From contig JAQSXN010000035.1 in the NCBI GenBank assembly GCA_029256665.1, positions 1 to 12,820 of the forward strand: 12,820 bases of DNA, given 5' to 3'. The stretch is from Paenibacillus sp. (GTDB taxonomy: Bacteria > Bacillota > Bacilli > Paenibacillales > Paenibacillaceae). How positions within the stretch are numbered: position 1 is the stretch's first letter; every line of letters starts with the position of its first letter. Position numbers and translations under genes: made by a program. The notes under the pieces are model-generated. The model saw only the letters and a list, made by a program, of their open reading frames with translations. It ran no database searches and had not been told where the DNA came from. Shown here one piece after another: positions 1 through 7,569 of the stretch.

Positions 1-605
1 GTCTGGTGCAGGACATTCAGCTTAACAAAACAATGACGGTCGGCTGTCTCGGCGCGGAAGCGATCCTCTCGGCCCTGGCCGAGAACGGCAGGAACGACGT
101 CGCGTATGCCCTCGCGGGCAATACCAATAAGGGTTGCTGGGGCTATTGGATCAAGGAGTACAACTCCACGACCGCGCTTGAGAGCTTCGCCAACAACTGG
201 TCTTCCAATAACCACGCCTTCCTCATCGGCGGATTAAGCGCCTGGTTCTATAAGCACCTCGCCGGGATCGCCCCCATGCAGCCGGGATTCGGACACATCC
301 GGATCAAGCCGTTTATTCCGGCGCACATGAATCGCGCAAGCGCGCAGGTCCGCTCCGTCAGAGGTCTGGTGAAGTCGGGCTGGCAGAAGAGCCGGTCGCG
401 GCTCGCTCTTAGCGTGACCATCCCGCCTAACGCCACGGCTGAAATCCATATTCCCGTCGAAGGCTTGGCGAGCATTGCTTACGACGACAAGCACTACGCG
501 ATACACGCGGATAAAGAAGGATTAATGAAGCTGGAGGAGGGATTCGCCATATTTAAAGTAGGTTCCGGAAATCACGATTTTTGGGCGGAATATTCGGAAC
601 GTTGA
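1..605 (+). CDS. GH78-type alpha-L-rhamnosidase, C-terminal fragment (5' end outside window)
   Basis: This frame is open from the left edge. The GTG at base 6 is almost certainly internal, because codons before it are also open and no ribosome site precedes it. The visible ~200 residues match the end of a GH78 (alpha/alpha)6 barrel and its C-terminal beta-sandwich. The barrel end shows GCWGYWIKEYNSTTALESF and then SSNNHAFLIGGLSAWFYKHLAGI, equivalent to the family's NHYAFG..G.WLYR..AGI segment with its conserved His. Next comes G-F-G-H-I-R-I-K-P, the usual entry to the beta-sandwich, which is followed by alternating hydrophobic strands. Family role: hydrolysis of terminal alpha-L-rhamnose from plant or microbial glycans. 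The segment that usually reads GATT-W-E is STTALES here, so substrate is uncertain. Signal peptide and most catalytic residues lie outside the window. The next gene follows 150 bases downstream on the same strand, so an operon is possible. Confidence 0.82.
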   Translation, partial: LVQDIQLNKTMTVGCLGAEAILSALAENGRNDVAYALAGNTNKGCWGYWIKEYNSTTALESFANNWSSNNHAFLIGGLSAWFYKHLAGIAPMQPGFGHIRIKPFIPAHMNRASAQVRSVRGLVKSGWQKSRSRLALSVTIPPNATAEIHIPVEGLASIAYDDKHYAIHADKEGLMKLEEGFAIFKVGSGNHDFWAEYSER

Positions 606-648
606 GCCTGACAGGCTAACCTGGAGGATGCGCAGCAACGTGCAAAGG

Positions 649-656
649 AAAGGAGG
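649..656 (+). promoter_or_regulatory. Orphan strong Shine-Dalgarno-like site in the GH9 leader
   Basis: AAAGGAGG followed by TGGTGAT is close to the full complement of the 16S rRNA 3' end. It lies about 100 bases upstream of the GH9 start codon, so it cannot serve that start, which has its own GGGAGGG at 741-747. The only nearby start is GTG at 659, opening a 9-codon frame including the stop (659-685). An ATG at 687 then opens a 14-codon frame including the stop (687-728). Spacing to the GTG is only about 2 bases, which is poor. This could be a leader-peptide site, a ribosome standby site or chance. Confidence 0.3.
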
Positions 657-755
657 TGGTGATTAACGACAAACCGGTCAATTAGAATGGTGGCAGTCAG
701 CGGCAAGCGGCAAGGAATCGTCAAGTAACCAATCGAATTTGGGAGGGAAATCTTC

Positions 756-3700
756 ATGTTGACAAGCAACAAACGGAGATTGTGGACGACGCTCGGAATG
801 ACGCTAGGCTTGGTTATTGTCCTATTCATGGCCTCGGGCAGTCCCGTATTCGCATTAAAGGAGCGCGCTCCGGTCGCGCTGGAGCCCATTCAGTCCCATG
901 CGGGAGTGATGAACTCGAATTGGCTTGAGCTAAGCCTCGTCGACACGCCTTACTCCGACGAACACGTCACGAATACGGACTATTATACCATCACGAGCAC
1001 CGACGATCCGGACTTCTACGGCGGCGTTACGCCGACGTTGGTCCAATACAGGTACTTCCCCGAGCAGGCGCCGTACAACCCGTCCGCAACGGGCAATATC
1101 GGCAAGATTCAAGTGACGTATCGCGCTTATCTCAAGCTGCCTACCACGCTTAAACTTAAGGAGGGGAAAAGCTACTTGCTTACCGTGAACTCCGCGGTTG
1201 CCGACGCAGGGCCGTTCCCGTTCCAATTCGACGTAACGAAACCGAATCTGGCCATACACGCCAACCAGGTCGGTTATCCGTCCGAGGGTCCCAAGGTTGC
1301 CTATGTCTCGCACTGGACCGGACAAGGGAGCATCGATTTCTTGGGCTACAAGAACTTCCAAGTGATAGACGACGCCACCGGCAAGAAGGTCTTCACGGGC
1401 GAAATCAAAGTACACCTGAGAAACGACAGATGGACCAAGAGCGACATCTTCTCCCTTGACTTCAGCGACTTGCAGGCGCAAGGCCGCTATCGCATCTATA
1501 TTCCCGGCGTAGGCACGTCCTATCCCTTCGACATCAGCAGCGCCATCTATAAGGACGATATCGCTTATACGATTACGCGCGCATTGTTCATGCAGCGGGA
1601 CGGCGAACACGGATTGGATGCGACCCGAACCCATTGGCACCGCCCTTCTTCGCATATGGACGACGCGATCGACCAAGCGTTGTTCATCGACAACGGGGGT
1701 ATCTTGGAGGATGCGAGGGTAGATCTGACGGGCGGGCACATGGATGCCGGCGACCGGGGCAAATACCCCTATAACTCGGCTTACGTAGGCATTGATATGC
1801 TGATGGCCGCCAAATATTTCCCCGAGCAGATCGAAGCCCTAGGGGAGTCCCTGGAAATCCCGGAGTCTAACAACGGCAAGCCGGATTATCTGGACGAGCT
1901 GGTGTACGAGCTGGACTGGTTGTACAAAGCGATCATGAATACGTCCACGGACGGCACGCTCGCGAACTACCTCAGACCGCAATCGCCGACCAAGCCGGAA
2001 GAAGGCACGTACGAGACCGGTTACGATCTGGAGGGCGCGGAGAACCGCATGTTCTATAACCGCACCCAAGGACCGAACATCGCGGAAACCTTGTTCGCTG
2101 CGGGGGTATTGGCACAGGCATATAATACGCCAATCATGCAGGAGTATTATTCCGATAAGGCCGAGGATTATCTGGAAGCCGCCAAGAGAGCGTACAAAGG
2201 GTTCATGCTCCACTATCAGGACACGAGCTACTTAAAGGAAAATACCTACTACGACGTAAGCAAGGAGGGGATTCCCCACTCCTGGTCCAACGAGATGCTG
2301 CTCGCGGCCAGCGCGTTGCTCGTCGCGACGGGCAATGAGCCCGTTCAGGATACATCTATTGACAGGGATCGGCTGCAGCAATGGCTAGTAAGCGAAATGC
2401 CGAAAACGCCGAACGATTACAAATCGTTCAAACGTTACTTCTGGGTGCTGGACCGCGCATGGCTGGGCGTATTTGTATCCATGTACGAGAACCCGCACCT
2501 CACGGTCGAGCAAAGAAACTGGGCGCGGGCCGGCATTACGAACTATGCGGAGTCCGAGATGGATCACGAGACGCCGTTCGGCGCTTCGACGCAGGATGAA
2601 GGCTACCCTAATCTGATCGGATGGCGGTTCACGAGTTCGACTCTGATGCCCCTTGTCGTCGAGTACGGCATTACGCAAGAGGCTAAATACTTGGAGCGGA
2701 TCCAGAAAACGTGGGACTACACGTTGGGCGGCAACGCGCTAAGCCGGTCATTCATTACGGGACTCGGCGACCCGCAGCGATCGCCTAGATGGTTCGTCCA
2801 CGAGATGAATCAGTACCAGTATGTGCAGGAAGCCGGCAGCCCGGGCAGCGGCTGGGTAGAACCGCCTCCTGGTTTGCCGAATTCGGATATTCAGAGCGCG
2901 AAATACCCGTCCTGGTTCAACGATACTTGGAACACGGCGGCTAGAACCAAAGTATTCCCGCATTACGAAGCCCATGCCGTCATGTACCGGTATACGGATT
3001 CCTGGAATACTCAGAACGAATATTCCGTCAACATTTTATCCGCCAACGCGGCTTCCATGCTGCCGTTAATTCCCGTGGACACGCATACCCTTACGGTGGA
3101 CTCGCCTAACGGGGACGTGTTCCCGGCCGGCGGAACCTACAGCGATGGCATGGAGATTACCCTAACGGCGAAAGGGAAACCGGGCTTTAAGTTCCTCAAT
3201 TGGGGCGACGGCCTCGGGACGGATAGCACGATCACGATCACGATGGATGGCGATAAGTCGCTTACGGCGAATTACGAGGCCGTGGCCATCCGCACCGTTA
3301 CGGTCGCGGCGGAGAACGGGACGGTCGAACAGGATCATCCGGACGGACTCTATAGCGACGGAGACACCGTGACGTTGACCGCGGTACCGAAGTATGGCTA
3401 TAAATTCTCAGGCTGGGCCGATGAATCGTTGGAGAACAAACCGACGATAAAAGTGACTCTGAACGGCGATCTTCACGTCGTTGCGGAGTTCGAGAAGCTT
3501 CCGGAGTACACGCTGGACCTCGAAGCGGAGAACGGCACCGCGAAGGTCAATCCCGTGAAGGAAACTTACGTGGAAGGAGAAGAGGTCATCCTGACCGCGA
3601 CAGACGACTTCGGCTATCGATTCAATGGCTGGACCGACGCCGACGGCAATCTGGTCGGCACGGAGAATCCCATTATCCTCACTATAAACAAAGACGAAGT

Positions 3701-6581
3701 AATAACGGCCAACTTCATAGCGGTTCCGACGTATACGCTGAACGCGGAAGCCATGGAAGGGGGCACGGTTACAACAAAGCCCGTTATTCGCAAGGACTAT
3801 TACAATGGGCTGTACGAAGAGGACACCAAGGTTATCTTGACCGCGGCGGCTAAACCCGGATATCTCTTCACCGGTTGGAGCGGCGGCTTGGTCAGCAGCA
3901 AGAACCCGGCCGAATTGGAGATCAAAGCGCATACGACGGTGACGGCCATCTTCCAGCCGGCCAACGGGTTAATGAGCGTGGACGTGACGCCGGTCGGGCC
4001 ATCCGGCACTACGGTGGAGAACAATGGCGTCTATACGCTGACAAGCAGCGGCAACAAATTCGCTTACGAGCCGGATAGCTTCCGCTATCTATTGCGACCG
4101 GGACTCAAAGGGAACACGGTGTTTACGGCGAGGCTGGAATCGTTTGTCAGCGACAACGAACCGGGAGCGGTAGCCGGCATTCAGATTCGCTCGGGATTGG
4201 CGAGCAACGCGCAATACGTTGCCATCATGGTCAAGGACGGACAGCTCGTCTCCCAGACCAGGAAGGGCGGCGACAGCAGCGATCTGGCCTTGCTGGAGGA
4301 AGAAATCAGCCTGCCCGTCATGCTTCGGATCGAAAGAACGATCAACAGGGATATTACGTTGGCCTGGTCTAGCGACGGCGAGAATTGGAAGAAGTCCGGC
4401 ATTCATACGGTGTGGGATTGGAACAATGCCGAAACGGAGCTGACAATCGGTTTGTTCGCCTCCGCAGGTCAAGTTCCTGCCGGGACGGTGGAGGTTCCGA
4501 CCGTGAGGACCGCAACCGCGCAATTCAGCAACGTGACTTGGCCGGATATGCGCGTGCTGACGATTCATACGACGGGAGATGGCGAGGTCGCGGTTAAACC
4601 CGGCTTGTATGTTGCGAATTCGCGAGTGAAGATGACCGCATTGCCTGGAGGAAACCAGATCTTTGCAGGCTGGTCGGGCGATTTGGAGGGCCGGGCGAAT
4701 CCTTCGTACGTGACCATGGACGGAGACAGGACGGTAACGGCCAACTTCGTGGATATGCCGGACAAAGTCATTCTCGAGCTGGCCGAGGTAACGGGGGGAA
4801 TGATCGAGGCCATACCCGCTTCCAGCGGAAGCGGCAATGCAGAAGGCGAATACGAGCCGTTCGCCGAGGTGACGCTTCGGGCCAAGCCGGCCTTGGGCTT
4901 CCGCTTCCTCTACTGGGAAGGCGATTTGATCGGCACGGAGGATACGGTGGATTTGCACATGGACGGTCATAAGAGCATATCGGCTAAATTCGTGTCCCAC
5001 AAAAGCGCCGAGATCGGGACGAATCTCCCCGGAAGCTTGACGGAGGACGCGAGCGGCATGACGATCAACGCGTCGGGACAGATCCTGTGGGGCGGAACCG
5101 ACAGCTTCCGCTACACCTACCACGACCATCTGACGGGAGACGCGACGATCGTGGCCAGGGTTACCGATTTCAACGGATCGGCTGGCGATGCGCGCGCAGG
5201 CATCATGATTCGTCAGAACACGTCCGCGAACAGCCATTATCAAGGTATCTTTATTACGAACGAGAAAAAGATTCAAAGCCAATCCAGAATCGGAACCGGT
5301 TCTTCGTCCGTGAAGAAGATATCCGATGTCGTCATGGATACGTCCATGTGGCTGAAGGTCGAGAAAGTCGGAACGGTACTGTCCACTTATTATTCCTTGG
5401 ACGGCGAGCAATGGACGCTGCATGATACGCGGAATATCGGCGCCTTCCAAGGGCCTTATACGGCAGGTTTGGCCGTGACCGCGGGACAAAACAATAAACT
5501 CGTGACAGCCAAGTTCGATCATGTGGAGCTGCCCGCGATACCTTCTTACGAGTTGCAAACGGAAGCCGTCAACGGAACGGTCACGGTCGAACCGGCCGCA
5601 GGATCCTATCCGGCGGGCACCCTCGTAACGGTGACGGCCGATCCGGCGCCGGGCTACGTATTTACGGGCTGGAGCGGTGACTTGAGCGGTATTGCAAGCA
5701 CCGTCAACTTCACGATTGAAGCCAACCGGCATATCACGGCGAACTTCAGACCGGCGACGGACCGATATACGCTGACCACGGAGGCGGAGAATGGCACGGT
5801 CGAACGCGATGTCAGCCAGAGCCTATACGATGCGGGAACGGTCGTTACGCTGACGGCCATACCGGCCGAAGGGTTTGCCTTCGTCGGTTGGAGCGGCGAT
5901 ACGCATGTCGAAGCCAATCCCGTTGCCGTCATGATGGATGACGACAAGACGATCACGCCGATTTTTGCGCGCGTCCTGAAAGAGGATGAAGACTTCCGAA
6001 TTCTCCATATCGGAACCGCTCACGAAGGGGGCGTGACGCAGAACGGAGCGAACTTCACGGTCAGCGGGTCCGGAAGCAAAATTTGGACCCAATCGGATAG
6101 TTTTCAGTATGTCTATCAGGATCATAGCTCGCTAACGGGAGACGCGACGATCGTGGCAAGAATCGACGCCATGGCATTCGTGGGAGCAGCCGCCAGCTCC
6201 GACACGAAGATCGGCATCATGATCCGTCAGAATACGAACGCGAACAGCGCGTTTCAGGGCATCTTCCTCGACGGCAGCCGGACGATACGAAGCATACACC
6301 GCGCTATTCCGAATGGTTGGGCCAGCGCCAACCAGAATACGGTAACAGCGGATGCCGGAGCGATCTGGTTCAAGGTGGAGAAAACGGGAAATACGTTCAA
6401 AACGTATTCGTCGACGGACGGTGCCGTCTGGACGATGAGAAGCACGCAGACCATTGCGTTTACCGGAACGTTCACGGCGGGATTGGCCGTCGCGGCGGGT
6501 AGGGACGGCAGCTTCGCCGAGGTCGACTTCAGCCGCATCGAATGGCCTTATACGCCTGAAGAGACAACAGGCGCAGAATAA
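756..6581 (+). CDS. Secreted modular GH9-like glycoside hydrolase with B-repeat and LamG-like tail
   Basis: This is a 1941-residue exported protein. The start ATG is supported by GGGAGGG at 741-747, eight bases upstream. Residues 1-33 form a Sec signal peptide: a basic KRR start, a hydrophobic core and cleavage after VFA. Residues about 35-160 are an unassigned beta-rich domain. Residues 164-260 are a CelD_N-type Ig domain opening NLAIHANQVGYP. Residues about 265-770 are a GH9-type (alpha/alpha)6 barrel. It has GGHMDAGDRGKY, with Asp330 and Asp333 as the nucleophile-water pair, and Glu755 (NEYS) as the likely acid. Known GH9 enzymes cleave beta-glucans or related beta-linked glycans. The signatures diverge: the usual HxR near the C-terminus reads HEM (His682), and Asp748 to Glu755 is shorter than normal. 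Residues 776-1067 are four B-repeats (GWxG core, ending TANF), 1074-1262 a concanavalin/LamG-like module, 1266-1414 two B-repeats, 1416-1593 a second module, 1597-1738 two B-repeats, and 1747-1935 a third module. No LPXTG, SLH or membrane anchor is seen. Family call is good; substrate is unknown. Confidence 0.85.
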   Translation: MLTSNKRRLWTTLGMTLGLVIVLFMASGSPVFALKERAPVALEPIQSHAGVMNSNWLELSLVDTPYSDEHVTNTDYYTITSTDDPDFYGGVTPTLVQYRYFPEQAPYNPSATGNIGKIQVTYRAYLKLPTTLKLKEGKSYLLTVNSAVADAGPFPFQFDVTKPNLAIHANQVGYPSEGPKVAYVSHWTGQGSIDFLGYKNFQVIDDATGKKVFTGEIKVHLRNDRWTKSDIFSLDFSDLQAQGRYRIYIPGVGTSYPFDISSAIYKDDIAYTITRALFMQRDGEHGLDATRTHWHRPSSHMDDAIDQALFIDNGGILEDARVDLTGGHMDAGDRGKYPYNSAYVGIDMLMAAKYFPEQIEALGESLEIPESNNGKPDYLDELVYELDWLYKAIMNTSTDGTLANYLRPQSPTKPEEGTYETGYDLEGAENRMFYNRTQGPNIAETLFAAGVLAQAYNTPIMQEYYSDKAEDYLEAAKRAYKGFMLHYQDTSYLKENTYYDVSKEGIPHSWSNEMLLAASALLVATGNEPVQDTSIDRDRLQQWLVSEMPKTPNDYKSFKRYFWVLDRAWLGVFVSMYENPHLTVEQRNWARAGITNYAESEMDHETPFGASTQDEGYPNLIGWRFTSSTLMPLVVEYGITQEAKYLERIQKTWDYTLGGNALSRSFITGLGDPQRSPRWFVHEMNQYQYVQEAGSPGSGWVEPPPGLPNSDIQSAKYPSWFNDTWNTAARTKVFPHYEAHAVMYRYTDSWNTQNEYSVNILSANAASMLPLIPVDTHTLTVDSPNGDVFPAGGTYSDGMEITLTAKGKPGFKFLNWGDGLGTDSTITITMDGDKSLTANYEAVAIRTVTVAAENGTVEQDHPDGLYSDGDTVTLTAVPKYGYKFSGWADESLENKPTIKVTLNGDLHVVAEFEKLPEYTLDLEAENGTAKVNPVKETYVEGEEVILTATDDFGYRFNGWTDADGNLVGTENPIILTINKDEVITANFIAVPTYTLNAEAMEGGTVTTKPVIRKDYYNGLYEEDTKVILTAAAKPGYLFTGWSGGLVSSKNPAELEIKAHTTVTAIFQPANGLMSVDVTPVGPSGTTVENNGVYTLTSSGNKFAYEPDSFRYLLRPGLKGNTVFTARLESFVSDNEPGAVAGIQIRSGLASNAQYVAIMVKDGQLVSQTRKGGDSSDLALLEEEISLPVMLRIERTINRDITLAWSSDGENWKKSGIHTVWDWNNAETELTIGLFASAGQVPAGTVEVPTVRTATAQFSNVTWPDMRVLTIHTTGDGEVAVKPGLYVANSRVKMTALPGGNQIFAGWSGDLEGRANPSYVTMDGDRTVTANFVDMPDKVILELAEVTGGMIEAIPASSGSGNAEGEYEPFAEVTLRAKPALGFRFLYWEGDLIGTEDTVDLHMDGHKSISAKFVSHKSAEIGTNLPGSLTEDASGMTINASGQILWGGTDSFRYTYHDHLTGDATIVARVTDFNGSAGDARAGIMIRQNTSANSHYQGIFITNEKKIQSQSRIGTGSSSVKKISDVVMDTSMWLKVEKVGTVLSTYYSLDGEQWTLHDTRNIGAFQGPYTAGLAVTAGQNNKLVTAKFDHVELPAIPSYELQTEAVNGTVTVEPAAGSYPAGTLVTVTADPAPGYVFTGWSGDLSGIASTVNFTIEANRHITANFRPATDRYTLTTEAENGTVERDVSQSLYDAGTVVTLTAIPAEGFAFVGWSGDTHVEANPVAVMMDDDKTITPIFARVLKEDEDFRILHIGTAHEGGVTQNGANFTVSGSGSKIWTQSDSFQYVYQDHSSLTGDATIVARIDAMAFVGAAASSDTKIGIMIRQNTNANSAFQGIFLDGSRTIRSIHRAIPNGWASANQNTVTADAGAIWFKVEKTGNTFKTYSSTDGAVWTMRSTQTIAFTGTFTAGLAVAAGRDGSFAEVDFSRIEWPYTPEETTGAE
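3081..6578 (+). repeat. Accessory tail: eight InlB-type B-repeats and three LamG/DUF1349-like modules
   Basis: This is the non-catalytic 60 percent of the GH9-like protein, in the order B4-L-B2-L-B2-L. Each B-repeat is about 65-75 residues. It opens with a YTLxxEAxNGTV-type strand, has a GY.F.GW core (GWSGD in repeats 5, 7 and 8) and ends near ITANF. The three L modules share S-FRY-Y, then D-TIVAR, then G-MIRQN, then S-DGE-W and a late GL-V-AG segment. This pattern matches concanavalin-fold modules at the ends of many Gram-positive glycan-active proteins. L2 and L3 are the closest pair and share a 23-base identical block (5133-5155 and 6135-6157). Likely roles, by family analogy, are glycan binding for L and spacer or wall contact for B. 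Binding has not been shown. Confidence 0.75.
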
Positions 6582-6600
6582 TGGACTAGAAACGGAAGCC

Positions 6601-6630
6601 GGGGATCCGTGGCGCTGCCTGCGGATCCCC
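6601..6630 (+). terminator. Perfect 9-bp stem-loop after the GH9-like gene
   Basis: GGGGATCCG (6601-6609) pairs exactly with CGGATCCCC (6622-6630) around a 12-base loop. The stem starts 19 bases after the GH9 stop codon and is followed by TCTCTTCTG, which is only partly T-rich. It could be a Rho-independent terminator with a weak tract, or a processing or 3'-stabilising hairpin that lowers expression of the downstream isomerase relative to the hydrolase. The downstream gene is on the same strand 43 bases later, so partial read-through is plausible. Confidence 0.55.
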
Positions 6631-6672
6631 TCTCTTCTGCCGGGATTGATAATTACATAGAGGAGAGATGAC

Positions 6673-7569
6673 ATGATATTAGGCAAAGATACTGGAATAC
6701 GGATCGGGACGATAATCGAGGGACAAGATGCGGTACGCGCCGTTGCGCGGATTGCGAAGCACGGCTTCGAATCCTTTCAAATCTCGTTCTGGCAGACGAC
6801 GGGAGCCCTGGATTTGGCCGAGACGGCCAAACGGGTCCGGGAGGCTATCGGAGATCGGGATATCCGAATATCCGCCCTGGGCGTCTATGGCAACCCGTTA
6901 ACGGATTCGTCCGGCAACGAGGATACGGTTGCCAGCTGGGAGCGGCTCATCGACCACGCCCATTTGTTCGGGACGGACATCGTCTCCGGCTTCACGGGCA
7001 GAATTGAAGGTCAATCGATCGACCGCTCCCTCCCGCGCTTCGCTCAAGTCTTCGGTGAGCTTGCTCGGCGCGCGGAGGAACGAGGCGTGCGCATCGCATT
7101 CGAGAACTGCGACATGGGAGGCTCGTGGGAAACCGGCGATTGGAATATCGCGCATAATCCTGCCGCATGGGAAAATATGTTTCATGTGCTTCCGTTCGAG
7201 CATATTGGACTAGAATGGGAGCCAAGCCATCAGATGGTCAATCTCATTGAACCGCTTCCCCAGCTCCGCAAGTGGGTGAACAAAGTCTTTCATGTGCATG
7301 GCAAAGATGCCACGATCGCGTGGGACATCTTGCGCGAAGAGGGCATCCATGGACCGCGGCCGTTCTGTTGGCATCGAACTCCGGGATTCGGCGACAGCAA
7401 TTGGTCCGACATCATAACGATTCTCAGACAGGCCGGCTATCAAGGAAGCATCGATATTGAAGGCGGACATGACCCCGTCTACAAGGACGAGCTGGAGATG
7501 ACGGGGCAAGTTCATGCCTTGCAATATTTAAAGAGATGCAGAGGCGGCGACTACGTGCCTAGGGATTAA
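6673..7569 (+). CDS. TIM-barrel sugar isomerase/epimerase-like protein (xylose-isomerase-like, COG1082 type)
   Basis: This is a 298-residue cytoplasmic protein with no signal peptide. ATG at 6673 has AGGAGAG at 6661-6667, five bases upstream. The fold is the xylose-isomerase-like (AP endonuclease 2) barrel. Metal or substrate positions that can be seen are Glu144 in AFENCD, the segment LEWEPSH (Glu183, His186), HVHGKD (His207, His209, Lys211, Asp212), an HRTPGFGDSNW segment and Glu263 in DIEGGHD. Family members isomerise or epimerise sugars or sugar phosphates, or act on keto-sugars and inositols, using a divalent metal. The particular reaction cannot be read here. The usual D-P-S-H ligand motif reads E-P-S-H. 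It follows the GH9-like gene on the same strand, which suggests handling of a released monosaccharide. Its last 11 bases overlap the convergent regulator gene. Confidence 0.8.
   Translation: MILGKDTGIRIGTIIEGQDAVRAVARIAKHGFESFQISFWQTTGALDLAETAKRVREAIGDRDIRISALGVYGNPLTDSSGNEDTVASWERLIDHAHLFGTDIVSGFTGRIEGQSIDRSLPRFAQVFGELARRAEERGVRIAFENCDMGGSWETGDWNIAHNPAAWENMFHVLPFEHIGLEWEPSHQMVNLIEPLPQLRKWVNKVFHVHGKDATIAWDILREEGIHGPRPFCWHRTPGFGDSNWSDIITILRQAGYQGSIDIEGGHDPVYKDELEMTGQVHALQYLKRCRGGDYVPRD

Noticed and set aside
605..617. AGCCT-GAC-AGGCT hairpin right after the rhamnosidase stop as a terminator
   Set aside because: The stem is only five base pairs and no T-run follows.
930..1739. 269-codon minus-strand frame opposite the GH9 N-terminal part
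   Set aside because: It has Arg/Val-rich composition typical of a shadow frame, no fold or motif, and lies wholly within the true coding region.
4089..5732. 547-codon open frame on the minus strand inside the GH9-like gene
   Set aside because: It is antisense to well-defined B-repeat and LamG modules, is rich in Arg/His/Gly with no recognisable domain, and is explained by high GC at third codon positions of the true gene.
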